Source: Clostridiaceae bacterium Marseille-Q4149 | Lineage (GTDB): Bacteria > Bacillota > Clostridia > Oscillospirales > Oscillospiraceae | NCBI GenBank assembly: GCA_018228685.1 | Contig: CP073691.1 | Location: 558,001-622,000 of the forward strand | Reading direction: 5' to 3' | Length of the DNA stretch: 64,000 nucleotides | In this document: positions 1 through 9,103 of the stretch, piece after piece | How positions within the stretch are numbered: position 1 is the first letter of the stretch | How the letters are laid out: each line of letters opens with the position of its first letter | Made by a program: the position numbers and the translations under genes | The notes under the pieces: model-generated | Databases searched by the model: none | What the model saw: only the letters and a program-made list of their open reading frames with translations | What the model was told of the DNA's origin: nothing

Positions 1-75
1 AAAGCTTTTTCATGATGCATACTCCCGATTTGTGTTTTTACCATCATTACACGGACGAGTCTGGGATTTTACAAC

Positions 76-489
76 TCAGCACGCAAGCTTATAAAAGCCG
101 CGGTCCGCTTCGTCGACGCACCGGTCGAGAATTTCATAAAATCGCTTGGCATCCAACTCGGTATCCAGCCAGTGCGTTGCACGGTAGGAATAGCAGCCGA
201 CTTCATCGTTGATAGCATGACTTCCGAGTACACTTCTCAGATTCAGATTGTTTGCGATCCGGCACTGCTTTGCGGTACCCGGATGGGTAAGCGCCTTGGC
301 GAGGCAAACCACCATCAGCGGGTGAAGCTCGGAAAACGAGATCTGCAGGTAATAATCCCGATACCTGCCCATGATCGAAGTTTCATCCTGACTGTCGATC
401 GGCAGCTCTGTCAGAAGCATCTGACGGGTATGCTCGGCGATCTCTTTCCTGCGATGCTGTTCTTGCTGACTCAGATCACAATGTAACAT
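76..489 (-). CDS. Hypothetical ICE protein (137 aa)
   Basis: I do not recognise a family. The protein is soluble and charged, without signal peptide or membrane segment. Its first 30 residues are rich in Gln, Arg and Glu and may be helical. The start is supported by AAAGGAG about 6 bases upstream. It sits 18 bases after the S1-domain gene at 508-1773 and so is the last visible gene of the transfer operon. A role in conjugation or element maintenance is only inferred from position. Confidence 0.6.
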   Translation of the reverse strand: MLHCDLSQQEQHRRKEIAEHTRQMLLTELPIDSQDETSIMGRYRDYYLQISFSELHPLMVVCLAKALTHPGTAKQCRIANNLNLRSVLGSHAINDEVGCYSYRATHWLDTELDAKRFYEILDRCVDEADRGFYKLAC

Positions 490-507
490 AAAATCTCCTT
501 TCTTTTC

Positions 508-1773
508 TCAATGCGGCATGGCAATGTGGGTAATGGCGCCCCAGATCCGGTTGGTCTCGTGGTTGATTCCGAGGATCCGGACGGTGACTCTGGCGCCTCT
601 CGGCGGGCGACCCCGTTTGGGGTAACTGCACAGGCAGTCGATGCCGCCGTCCAGCGCCACAAACACGCCATTCACATCCACCATACTGACAGTACCGACA
701 TAACGGTTGCCAACGGAATATCTGCGCAGGGCTTTCTCATACGGGTTTTCTCCCGCCTGTTTCACGGAGGCGGAAACCCGAACATGGTCACGGTCGCTGC
801 GATCCACATCCAAGACCTTGATGAGGATGCGCTGGCCGGGCTGGAAGTGAGCCGCCGCGTCCATCCAGCGCTGGTAGCTCAGTTCCTTGAGGGGAATGTA
901 GCTCTCCACACCGAACAGGTCGATGAAGATTCCTGCACGGATGGCAGAGACAACTCTGGCTTCTGCGCAAACACCGGCATAGATGCGGTTGTTGCCGTCC
1001 CGGTCTGTGCCAAAATACATTTCTTTTCTTCGGGCACGCATAGCCTCAAGGCGGCTCGCCGCTGCAATACCGGATTTGGGATCGATGCCTTTGACAATAT
1101 AGTCGACTTCGGCACCGAGACGCTTAGTCAGCATGTAATGAAGTACCTCATCCGGATCTCGACCACGATAGTCCTCGGGTGGTTCGACTGCCTCAGCGGC
1201 AGGAATGATGACTTTGAACTCACCGTGATACAGGACTGCGAAGGCATGACGGGGGTTATCCGCCGACTGTTCCACACCCTGGATCGTCCCGGTCAGGATA
1301 CGGCCGCTTCGCTGTGACTCAATGAGGTCGAGCAGGTCGTTTTTGGCCTTATCCGCCTCCGTTTCGACCGTCGGACGATCGTCAATGGACAGTACCGACA
1401 CGCTCGGTTTGGTGTAAGTGCGTTTTCTCTTGGGCTTTGATATCGCGTCGACGCCGTCTTCCTTGGCATTCGGTGCATTTTCAGGCTCTGCGTCAGACTG
1501 GGACGGTTCCGGCTCGGTCTTCTTGCGCCTGCGGGGCCTTTTGACCTCAGTCTGAGATTCCGTCGGTTCGTCGAGAGCTCCGCCCGGAATTCCGGCCGAA
1601 GAGGCCTCCGCTTCCTTCGAATCTGTTTCAGTCTGGGAGAGCGAGGCATCACAGGTGTCATCCGGTGCCCCTTCGGCAGGTGATGCTGTGATATTCTCCT
1701 CAGTCTGGGATTCCTGCGCCTCCAAAGGAGTCGTCATCTCCTCGGGAAGCTCTGCTTTCTTTTTGGTTGGCAT
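508..1773 (-). CDS. S1 RNA-binding domain protein of the ICE
   Basis: The 421-residue protein has an acidic, low-complexity N-terminal third with repeated Ser-Gln-Thr-Glu motifs and Lys/Arg-rich patches (about residues 1-130). S1-type OB-fold repeats follow: one around residues 260-335 (segment beginning GVCAEARVVSAIRAGIF) and one near 355-415 (beginning GNRYVGTVSMVDVNGVF). S1 domains bind RNA or single-stranded nucleic acid. Proteins of this type are regular cargo near virD4 in clostridial ICEs, but their exact role is not established. Start supported by AAAGGAGG. It lies 20 bases downstream of virD4. Confidence 0.8.
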   Translation of the reverse strand: MPTKKKAELPEEMTTPLEAQESQTEENITASPAEGAPDDTCDASLSQTETDSKEAEASSAGIPGGALDEPTESQTEVKRPRRRKKTEPEPSQSDAEPENAPNAKEDGVDAISKPKRKRTYTKPSVSVLSIDDRPTVETEADKAKNDLLDLIESQRSGRILTGTIQGVEQSADNPRHAFAVLYHGEFKVIIPAAEAVEPPEDYRGRDPDEVLHYMLTKRLGAEVDYIVKGIDPKSGIAAASRLEAMRARRKEMYFGTDRDGNNRIYAGVCAEARVVSAIRAGIFIDLFGVESYIPLKELSYQRWMDAAAHFQPGQRILIKVLDVDRSDRDHVRVSASVKQAGENPYEKALRRYSVGNRYVGTVSMVDVNGVFVALDGGIDCLCSYPKRGRPPRGARVTVRILGINHETNRIWGAITHIAMPH

Positions 1774-1793
1774 AGATTGTCCTCCTTTATTTG

Positions 1794-3656
1794 TTAAAAT
1801 TCACTCGGCGGTTGTGCCGAGCTGTATAAGCTTTTTCTGCGCGTCGCTTTCTTGGGCGGCGCCGGTTCGGTGTCAGACTGGGTGGGTGTAGGTGCAAGCG
1901 TATCGGCTGCCGACTGATAATCATATACCGATGCCTTTACAATCTGCTTTGCCATCGGGTGTCTGGTGAAATCCAGTTTGTTCAGCTTCAAAATGTTGTG
2001 CCCGCGTATGATGCAGAGCAGTTCCTCGTTGGGAAGCCGTAAAACCTCATCCGGTGTGAGAAGCCGTCTGCGTCCCTGACCCTCAGTATGACGGTACTGG
2101 GGAATGACCTGCGCCACCGCGATGGTCTGACGGACCGTCATGGTAGAATTGACCTGCACGGACATATCACCGGACCGGGCTGAGATATACTCGGCGGTCA
2201 CATCATCGGTGCAACCGAGCATCAGCTGGATGTCACAGTTGCCGATAATTTCAGCCCATAGATTTTTGGGATACCGGTTCTGCAGCTGACCGAGGCTCTG
2301 CACGGCCAGCATGACTCGAATATCTCTCGACCGCACAACAGAAAGGGATCTGGCAAAGTCGGATCCATCTTCTGCGCCTCCAATGCGCCCCACATTGTTA
2401 AACTCATCCAGTATCAGATTGACAGGCACATCGCAGCGGCCGTTCGGACGACCGTCGGCATATCGAGTCAGTTTGATGAACATGAATGAGAAAAAGAGCG
2501 ATGACAGGAACGCCATCGTAGCGTCCTGATCGCTCAGCACAATGTAATAGATGCACTTGTTTCTGCCAGGCGCCGTCAGGTCAATGTCAGACCGGCTCGT
2601 GATTCGCTGTACTGCTTGGTTCTGAAGCACTTGAAGGCGTGTACCCAAACCCAGTATGATGCCGGAACGCACCGTATCACTGGACTGGGCAAACAGATTA
2701 AATGGCGCCCGTGCCGGATGGTCAAGCGGAAGCTTGTCAAACATAGCGGTCAACTGCCGTTCACTGTTTTGCGTGAGCAGCTGATATACGGCGGACAGAT
2801 GCTTCATATCGGGGCTTCGGGTCCGATCCTGGTCAATGAGCAAAATCAACGCCTTCAAGAGATTGCCCTCACCGTTGTCCCAAAAGTGGTCGCCTTTACC
2901 TGAGCTGGTGTTGCCGATGATGACATTGGTCAGCACCTGCGCCATCAATGTGTCGCCGTTCAAGTCTGACATACAGTTCCACGAGTCGCTGTGCTCAGGG
3001 GATACGAGATTATAGATCTTCACATCGTAGCCCGCGTTTCGGAACATTTCCGAGGTATCGGCATAAAGCTCGCCCTTGCTGTCGGTCACGATTACGGACT
3101 CGCTGCGCCGCAGCGCCTGAAACAGCGCATTTCGGATAATCGCACGCGACTTCATAGTACCGGATGCGCCGAAAATGGCAATATGGCGGTTGAGTCTGGT
3201 GTCCTCCGGCATACAGACGGCTTTTCCGTTGTACTCGCCAAGAATCGTACCTTTGGCATCAGGAACCGGCGATATCTCTAGAACTTCCTTCATTTCTTTT
3301 TCGTCCATCCAGGATGCCGTGCCGTAGATACCGGATTTGCTTCTGGCAAAGCCGCGAGGGTCATGCTGCTTCCCGTCAAACTTATCGTGGAGCTTCACAT
3401 AGGCGAAGATGGCGCCGGCGATCAGCAGAATCATCAAGATGCCCTTGATTCCATTTCCACTGAAAGCTGCCGGGAAACAGATCAGCGGATTCCAGTTTAC
3501 CGGCTTCATCGTGCTTTCGCCGGAAACGCCGCCGCTGTCCATCCACGCTGCGTAGTTGCCGAGCAATTGGCCAAGCATACCGCCCAGATAAAATAGTCCG
3601 ACGCATCCCAGTATGGCGGCGATGAGTATGGCTATCTTGCGGTTTTTATCGTTCAA
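1794..3656 (-). CDS. virD4: VirD4-like type IV coupling protein
   Basis: This is the coupling ATPase that delivers the relaxase-DNA complex to the mating channel. Two N-terminal membrane helices (about residues 5-32 and 72-90) precede the motor domain. Walker A is GASGTMKSR near residue 164 and Walker B is ILDEFNNVG near residue 415. I place the start at a TTG at 3656, because AAAGGAGGG lies just upstream and the longer frame to 3701 runs into the preceding gene. The start overlaps the end of the 3646-4800 gene, which implies translational coupling. Length (620 aa) fits the family. Confidence 0.93.
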   Translation of the reverse strand: MNDKNRKIAILIAAILGCVGLFYLGGMLGQLLGNYAAWMDSGGVSGESTMKPVNWNPLICFPAAFSGNGIKGILMILLIAGAIFAYVKLHDKFDGKQHDPRGFARSKSGIYGTASWMDEKEMKEVLEISPVPDAKGTILGEYNGKAVCMPEDTRLNRHIAIFGASGTMKSRAIIRNALFQALRRSESVIVTDSKGELYADTSEMFRNAGYDVKIYNLVSPEHSDSWNCMSDLNGDTLMAQVLTNVIIGNTSSGKGDHFWDNGEGNLLKALILLIDQDRTRSPDMKHLSAVYQLLTQNSERQLTAMFDKLPLDHPARAPFNLFAQSSDTVRSGIILGLGTRLQVLQNQAVQRITSRSDIDLTAPGRNKCIYYIVLSDQDATMAFLSSLFFSFMFIKLTRYADGRPNGRCDVPVNLILDEFNNVGRIGGAEDGSDFARSLSVVRSRDIRVMLAVQSLGQLQNRYPKNLWAEIIGNCDIQLMLGCTDDVTAEYISARSGDMSVQVNSTMTVRQTIAVAQVIPQYRHTEGQGRRRLLTPDEVLRLPNEELLCIIRGHNILKLNKLDFTRHPMAKQIVKASVYDYQSAADTLAPTPTQSDTEPAPPKKATRRKSLYSSAQPPSEF

Positions 3657-4800
3657 ATAAATCCCTCCTTTCCGGGTCGAGTTCCGCTTCCACAGCGTCA
3701 AACTCGATCGTCTTTATTGTTACGCGGTTCCCGAGATATTCCCGGATGAATGCCATCTGGTATGGGTAACACAGCACCTCATAATTTCCACACTGATTCT
3801 CGACGGCTTCCTTAAAGCGAACCAGCCTTGCGAGATCTCCATCCAGATGCGAGAACACATGGGCATCACCGATTTTTGCGTCATACTCAAACAGTCCACG
3901 GTCATAAGTCCGCACATCCGGGTCGAATAAAAGCTCCAAAAGCCGTTCTTTCCATTCGGGTACGGTCATAAGCCGCAACTGGCGAATGCCATGCTCATCC
4001 ATTGGGATGAAATACAGATTTCGGTAGATCGCATCAAACCGGAACTCCGGCCGCTTGGTTGTGTCGGATTCCAGCAGCGTCTTCAGTGCGACGCTCTCAG
4101 ACTGACCAAATAAAATGGCGGCCGGCATTGCATCGGTGCCGGCATTCAAGCGGCTGATCTCAATGACGCTGTGCAGTGTTTTGAACTCGCCCTTGCCGCT
4201 CCATTTCATCACAGCGCTGCGCATGTTATAAACGGCGTATGGGCGCTGCCCGAGATAGGCTGTTCCCACCATCCGGGTAAACATCGTTTTGTTCATCTCC
4301 GCTTCGCCGAGCTTCTTCAGTTCTTTGGCAAGATAAAAGCAGGGCGCATCGGGGATCCGCTTGGTGATGGTCCGGTTTTGAAGAATGGGAAGCATATACG
4401 GTCGGCATTCAACACCTGAGCGCATACACATAGCCGCAGCTTCGGCAACACGGTGGTTTCTGTCCCGGTGTGCGGCATTCCCGGGGAATTTGTGTTCCCA
4501 AAAGGCGTCCATGTAATACCGGTAAGCACCCGGGTGAAGCCAATCCAGTATGGGGAGAGCACCCTTGTAAAAGCGCACAGATCTGCTGTTGCCTTTGCCG
4601 GTAACGGTAAGCAGGCGTGTGGTCATTTCCGTTTCCGTTTGAGGAATGCGGAATGTTTCCGGTGTGGTGAGTTTATGAACCAGGGCTTTGTAAGCGCGTT
4701 CATTGCCGAGCAGGTACAGCGAACGAATCGGATATTCACCGGCGATGGAAAGCATTGTGATGAGCTGCCGGAGCTGACTGCCCGGGCGGAAGTATTGCAT
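3646..4800 (-). CDS. ICE accessory protein, possibly replication-relaxation-like
   Basis: The start chosen is ATG at 4800 (protein begins MQYFRPGSQL), preceded by GAGGTG 8 bases upstream. The N-terminal 60 residues (LITMLSIAGEYPIRSLYLLG and following) look like a winged helix of the kind found in the Replic_Relax family, which are mobile-element DNA-binding proteins. The rest is unrecognised and lacks membrane segments. It overlaps virD4 downstream by 11 bases. A part in DNA processing before transfer is plausible but inferred. Confidence 0.6.
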   Translation of the reverse strand: MQYFRPGSQLRQLITMLSIAGEYPIRSLYLLGNERAYKALVHKLTTPETFRIPQTETEMTTRLLTVTGKGNSRSVRFYKGALPILDWLHPGAYRYYMDAFWEHKFPGNAAHRDRNHRVAEAAAMCMRSGVECRPYMLPILQNRTITKRIPDAPCFYLAKELKKLGEAEMNKTMFTRMVGTAYLGQRPYAVYNMRSAVMKWSGKGEFKTLHSVIEISRLNAGTDAMPAAILFGQSESVALKTLLESDTTKRPEFRFDAIYRNLYFIPMDEHGIRQLRLMTVPEWKERLLELLFDPDVRTYDRGLFEYDAKIGDAHVFSHLDGDLARLVRFKEAVENQCGNYEVLCYPYQMAFIREYLGNRVTIKTIEFDAVEAELDPERRDLFER

Positions 4801-4919
4801 AGGCGCATCACCTCGCTTTGTAAGAAATTCCGACCACATGACTGCTCTCTTTGTCGGAATACCCGCCGTGAAATCTGCCCCAAATCGCCGCTATACCGGG
4901 CGTTTTCGACTCCCAATTT

Positions 4920-4964
4920 CTTATGTAAGTTTTCCGGGGCGGAAAACGGCGGTTTTTACATAAG
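4920..4964. repeat. Nested inverted repeat between ICE genes
   Basis: The outer arms CTTATGTAA (4920-4928) and TTACATAAG (4956-4964) are perfectly complementary. Inside lies a second stem, GTTTTCC and GGAAAAC, around GGGGC. It occupies the 173-base gap between the genes ending at 4974 and starting at 4800. There is no T-run on the minus strand right after it, so an operator or mRNA processing site is as likely as a terminator. Confidence 0.5.
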
Positions 4965-4973
4965 ATTTTCCCC

Positions 4974-5660
4974 TTAACAAAAGCGGACTTCATAGAGCTT
5001 CACCCCCTTATCCGGCAGCGTTTTCTCTTCGACCATCCACATAGGAAAATCGTGTTTGGGAATCACATAGACTTCCGTGCGGTCCTCGCTTCCGACAGCG
5101 CTGCAATAGTAATGCGAACAAACTGCCGGGTGATCGTCGGGCAGAACATACAGTGCCAGAATGTCCGTGACCATATTGGTTTCGATATTATCGTGATCCC
5201 GCATGGCCCGTTCCGGGCGGCTTCTGTCATACACATGGCGATAGGCAAGCACACAATCCCGAAAGCGGACCGGAGGCTTGCCCTCAAAGAACTTCCGCAT
5301 AGCCGGATAAAGATAAGACCGGATATAGTCTGCTGAGCCGGACGCTTTCTTTGGCAGCAGTGCCGGAATGCGAACGGAGAACCATCCCTCGGCTGTAAAC
5401 CCGACCTCGACCGGAATCGTATCGGATATGATCGCATCCGTTTGGATTGTTGCCCCGGCTGCTCCGGTGTAGGCCGGAAGGACACGGGTGAGAAGAACTG
5501 TCTGCTCGGACAGTTCCTCAAGCCGAAGCGCCCGGTTATAGCTCTCCGGAAGATTTCCGTTTTCGTAAAACCAGCGGACGGCAGCGGCCTGTTCCTTCAT
5601 GCGGGACAGCTTGGCTTCTACTTTGCCGAGCGTTTTCATATAAGTCGTTTCAGCCTTCAT
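4974..5660 (-). CDS. ICE accessory protein (DUF6100-like)
   Basis: The start is ATG at 5660 (MKAETTYMKTLGKVEAKL), with AGGAGG 9 bases upstream; it overlaps the end of the 5650-6183 gene. The N-terminal 50 residues are probably coiled-coil (charged heptads, ELSEQTVLL). The rest is a soluble alpha/beta region of 228 residues in total. It resembles a family of unknown function carried beside virB4 and virD4 in clostridial ICEs; the DUF number is from memory. No catalytic motif is visible. Confidence 0.6.
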   Translation of the reverse strand: MKAETTYMKTLGKVEAKLSRMKEQAAAVRWFYENGNLPESYNRALRLEELSEQTVLLTRVLPAYTGAAGATIQTDAIISDTIPVEVGFTAEGWFSVRIPALLPKKASGSADYIRSYLYPAMRKFFEGKPPVRFRDCVLAYRHVYDRSRPERAMRDHDNIETNMVTDILALYVLPDDHPAVCSHYYCSAVGSEDRTEVYVIPKHDFPMWMVEEKTLPDKGVKLYEVRFC

Positions 5661-6183
5661 GCTCGGTTGCCTCCTCACTGTAAAAATGAACTTCCGGTTC
5701 GTCCTGGCCGCAAAAATCTACTGTGGCGAACAGACACGGCGCATTCGGCAGCCGAACAGTGCTCACCATATCGATCCGAGGCACCACAACGATATATTTC
5801 ATATCTTCCTGGGGCTGAAGCAGCCTCAACAGATTCTGCTCGCCGTCATAGAGCACTACGATCTCATAGCCGACATTTTCTTTTAAGAAAAATAGCTGCG
5901 ACGGATAGACCGCCGGATAATGCGCCATCGGTTCTACCTTGTCAATGAACCGGAGCAGCACCCATATCGCCAGGATCATCCGCTGATCCGGCTGGCACAT
6001 CGGGTCAAGCCCGATATAATAACCACCGGAAACATCTGCGATACGCATCTGCCTTTTCAGATTCCGCAGGATCTTTTCTGCCGTCTGCGGCGGCTTTTGC
6101 AGCATCTTTATGATTTGCGCACGGGGCAAGGCTCCGTATTGCGAGAGCCATTTGACCACATACTGTTCATCGGTCAACAGCAC
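5650..6183 (-). CDS. ICE accessory protein (DUF5697-like)
   Basis: I choose GTG at 6183 (product begins VLLTDEQYVVKWLSQYGALP), because AAAGGAGGTGG lies 5 bases upstream. The N-terminus reads like a winged helix-turn-helix (TDEQYVVKWLSQYGALPRAQ, then AEKILRNLKRQMRI). The remaining part is an unrecognised alpha/beta region. The 177-residue protein overlaps the next gene by 11 bases, so it is co-translated with it. A regulatory or DNA-binding role is possible. Confidence 0.6.
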   Translation of the reverse strand: MLLTDEQYVVKWLSQYGALPRAQIIKMLQKPPQTAEKILRNLKRQMRIADVSGGYYIGLDPMCQPDQRMILAIWVLLRFIDKVEPMAHYPAVYPSQLFFLKENVGYEIVVLYDGEQNLLRLLQPQEDMKYIVVVPRIDMVSTVRLPNAPCLFATVDFCGQDEPEVHFYSEEATEHEG

Positions 6184-6247
6184 GATAACCACCTCCTTTT
6201 TGTACTCATTTGCGCCAAAATGCGTATTCCGTGCAAAATACGCACTG

Positions 6248-8767
6248 TTAATCCGCCTCCTGCTGCCGCTCCTTGAGAATGGCTTCCAGCTCGGCACGGT
6301 CGGTCGTGATCATTTCCTGTTCCTCTTTGGACGCCTTAATGATGACAGGCACCTTACTGTTGTTGGAACAGATCAGCGCCTCGCCGCGTTCAAAGCGGGT
6401 AATGGAACGGATCTCGGTCTTCGTAAGCTTCAGCGTATCCCGGACAAACTCCGCTTCGTCCGGTTCCAGATTCAGAATGATCTTATTTTTGGAATTATTG
6501 ATAATTGCCCGACCGTAGCGACCATCTTCCAATCCGAAGAAATCGGACAGGTCCTGCGTTGCGGAAATCGCCGCGCCGCCGAAGCCTCGGATGACCTTGA
6601 ATATTTCCAGGCAGAACTCTGCCGCCATCCGGTTGGAACCGGCACCGATCAGTTGCCAGATCTCGTCGATCATAATGGCTTTCTTTTTTGTGCGGTCGCT
6701 TTTGATTTTATCCCAGACATAATCAAGGGCGATCATCATACCCACAGGCAGCAGCTTGCCCTTCAGCTCCGACAGGTCGAGAACGATATACTTATTAGAC
6801 AGGTCCACATTCGTCTGCTGATTGAAGGACTGCGCCGAGCCGGTGACAAAGCGGCTGACAATGATGGCGATGCGCTTGGTCATTTCATTCTTTTGCAGTT
6901 CCTCATGCAGATCTCCGAGGATCGGCATGGCCTTCATCTTCGGCGGAACGGCATTGCGGTCCTCATAGACCGAATCGTTATCATGCGTGATACCGAACTT
7001 GCCGTAGGTACGGATCAGCGCCTCATCCAGCATCTGCTCCTCTTCGTTGGTCATGTCCGGAATCAGCAGTGAGAAGAAGATCATCAGCTGCTGAATTTTC
7101 TGCGCCAGAAGGGAGTCCATCTCGCTGTAATCCAACTCATCGATCAGTTCCATCTCTGGACTGATGGTGTGCCGGATCTCCATAATATTGATGCAGTGCG
7201 GCGAGCCCGGTGCAATCTTGATAAACTGACCGCCGATGCGGTTGCATGCACGCCGGAACTCATGTCCCTTGATAGGAGCAATAATATAGCACTGAATGCC
7301 GCGCATACGCATACGCAGTGCCAGCAGTTGCATGGTAAAGGTCTTTCCGGCGCCACTGGTACCGAGCAGGTTCAGATTGGCATTTTTATTTTTCTTCGTG
7401 TCAAACAGATCGACAATGCACAGCGAGTTGTTATGGCGGTTAATTCCGAGCAGCACGCCGGTATCGTCCGACATCTCGAAGGATGTGAACATATAGGTAG
7501 AGGCCGCACCGCTGGTCAGCACATTCCGCTTGGATTTCTTTTCAAGCTTCAGGGATATCTGCAGAAACGGCATCACCGTGCGCAGGGCGTCCTCCTGCTG
7601 GAAGCTGCAGTCGCTGACATACATATCCATAGACTTGAGCATATCGGTCATCTGCTGTTTGCGCCACATCAGTTCTTCGTAGGTCCGTGCTGACACGGTC
7701 ATGAACACCGACATATAAAAAAGGTCCTCGTTGTAATTGGCGATCCCTTGCTTGATGAAATATCCGGCCTGAATGGAACCGGCAAGCTCCTCATAGTCGG
7801 TCGAGGTGTCCTGCATGCTTTTAAGCTTCGTGCGGTTCAGGCGGATGCGCTGGGCAACCTTGTCGATGGTCTTGCTGCGGTTTTCTCGTCTTAAAAACAC
7901 ATCGACATCAATGCCTTCGCCGGCGTTGATGAGGGAGGACATCCATCCGGCGCGGACCTTATTCGGGTATCCGTTTCCTTTGATATACAGGAAGGAGTAG
8001 TAGAGCCCGTCCATAATGATATAATTGCGGTGCGTCAGGTCAATTCCGCGCGGCGCAATAAAATGCGCCATACGGATATGCGGGACCGGATCAATCCCGA
8101 TGACCTTGTTTTTCGTCGCCATCGTGTCTAAGACGATGCGGTCGACACGGGAATGAAACGGCTCCTCCACACAGGAACGGCGATTGAAAAACATATATAA
8201 AATCTCCGCCGTTGCTTCGTCGGGATCCTTCGGCTGAAGGATATTGTTGCCGCACTGCATGAAGTAGGCTCGGGCATTCTGCTCGGCGGTCAGCAGCGTG
8301 CTGCAGATCTGCCCATAGTCGCTGTTTTCGTTACGCCGCAGTTCTTCATACCGGAAAATCAAAAAGAAGCGCCTTGTCAGCGCTTCACGGCTTCCCACAT
8401 CCTTAATAAGTCGGATATATCCCTCGCTGAGCTTCTTACACTGCTCACTTTCCTCGGTTTCCGTTTCCTTTCGGAGCATAGCTATATGCTTATCGGAGTC
8501 AGCTTTGCGGGTGATACTCTTGAACTGCAGATGCACCGGCGAAATTTTCAGCCAGCTTGCAAACGAGCAGATGATCTCATACTGTTCTTCCTCCGAGCGC
8601 AGCATAAAGTTGATGGGCTCAATTTCAAGAATTTTGATATACCGCCCGTCGGTCGTCTCAATAATGCCGTGCTCCAGATTTTTGATCGGAATGAAATCCT
8701 GGGTAAAGCTCAGCTTTTCAGGCTTTCTTTTTCCTGCTTTTCTTTTTGCGGAGCTGTCTTTGGTCAT
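6248..8767 (-). CDS. virB4: VirB4-like conjugation ATPase
   Basis: This 839-residue ATPase powers assembly of the type IV secretion channel at the inner face of the membrane. Walker A is GTSGAGKTF near residue 469, Walker B is within KKAIMIDEIWQLIG near 698, and ATQDLSDFFG near the C-terminus matches the sensor region of VirB4/TraE ATPases. Residues 1-100 form the typical N-terminal domain (EPINFMLRSEEEQY). It overlaps the prgI gene upstream by 50 bases. Length and order match the CD1110 family. Confidence 0.93.
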   Translation of the reverse strand: MTKDSSAKRKAGKRKPEKLSFTQDFIPIKNLEHGIIETTDGRYIKILEIEPINFMLRSEEEQYEIICSFASWLKISPVHLQFKSITRKADSDKHIAMLRKETETEESEQCKKLSEGYIRLIKDVGSREALTRRFFLIFRYEELRRNENSDYGQICSTLLTAEQNARAYFMQCGNNILQPKDPDEATAEILYMFFNRRSCVEEPFHSRVDRIVLDTMATKNKVIGIDPVPHIRMAHFIAPRGIDLTHRNYIIMDGLYYSFLYIKGNGYPNKVRAGWMSSLINAGEGIDVDVFLRRENRSKTIDKVAQRIRLNRTKLKSMQDTSTDYEELAGSIQAGYFIKQGIANYNEDLFYMSVFMTVSARTYEELMWRKQQMTDMLKSMDMYVSDCSFQQEDALRTVMPFLQISLKLEKKSKRNVLTSGAASTYMFTSFEMSDDTGVLLGINRHNNSLCIVDLFDTKKNKNANLNLLGTSGAGKTFTMQLLALRMRMRGIQCYIIAPIKGHEFRRACNRIGGQFIKIAPGSPHCINIMEIRHTISPEMELIDELDYSEMDSLLAQKIQQLMIFFSLLIPDMTNEEEQMLDEALIRTYGKFGITHDNDSVYEDRNAVPPKMKAMPILGDLHEELQKNEMTKRIAIIVSRFVTGSAQSFNQQTNVDLSNKYIVLDLSELKGKLLPVGMMIALDYVWDKIKSDRTKKKAIMIDEIWQLIGAGSNRMAAEFCLEIFKVIRGFGGAAISATQDLSDFFGLEDGRYGRAIINNSKNKIILNLEPDEAEFVRDTLKLTKTEIRSITRFERGEALICSNNSKVPVIIKASKEEQEMITTDRAELEAILKERQQEAD

Positions 8768-9086
8768 ATTTGTATCCCACCCTTCTCAAATGCAGTTTTC
8801 TTCTGTGCGCTAGATAGCAGATAATGTGCCCTGCATACTGGAACAGCGAATCGCCGTCAATGCCCATAGCGGCGAGGATCCCGATCGGAATCAGCGTGAC
8901 GGTCATCACAACGATGCGTATTGTGGTTGCCATCGGGATCAACATCAACTCCGGATATCCGATGGCCAATATCAGGATCAGTGCCTCGACCGCATTCCGC
9001 GGTTCCAGCATTCCGCCAAATATCTTTCCGGAGTCGGTATAGTTTGCCGGAATGGCAAATGTCGTATTGAATTCTTTTTCTTCCAT
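8718..9086 (-). CDS. prgI: PrgI family membrane protein of the conjugation channel
   Basis: The protein has 122 residues with two hydrophobic segments (about 32-48 and 52-72) and a strongly basic C-terminus (RRKLHLRRVGYKYDQRQLRKK). It starts with a short soluble strand region (FNTTFAIPANYTDSGKIFGG), as in PrgI, which is the VirB3-like partner of VirB4 in Gram-positive systems. Start supported by GGAGG. It directly precedes and overlaps virB4, the usual arrangement. Confidence 0.85.
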   Translation of the reverse strand: MEEKEFNTTFAIPANYTDSGKIFGGMLEPRNAVEALILILAIGYPELMLIPMATTIRIVVMTVTLIPIGILAAMGIDGDSLFQYAGHIICYLAHRRKLHLRRVGYKYDQRQLRKKKSRKKKA

Positions 9087-9103
9087 GATTCCTCCGTTCT
9101 TTT

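Noticed and set aside
4808..4993. 61-residue minus-strand ORF in the ICE gap
   Set aside because: It covers the nested palindrome, has no good ribosome binding site and no recognisable pattern.
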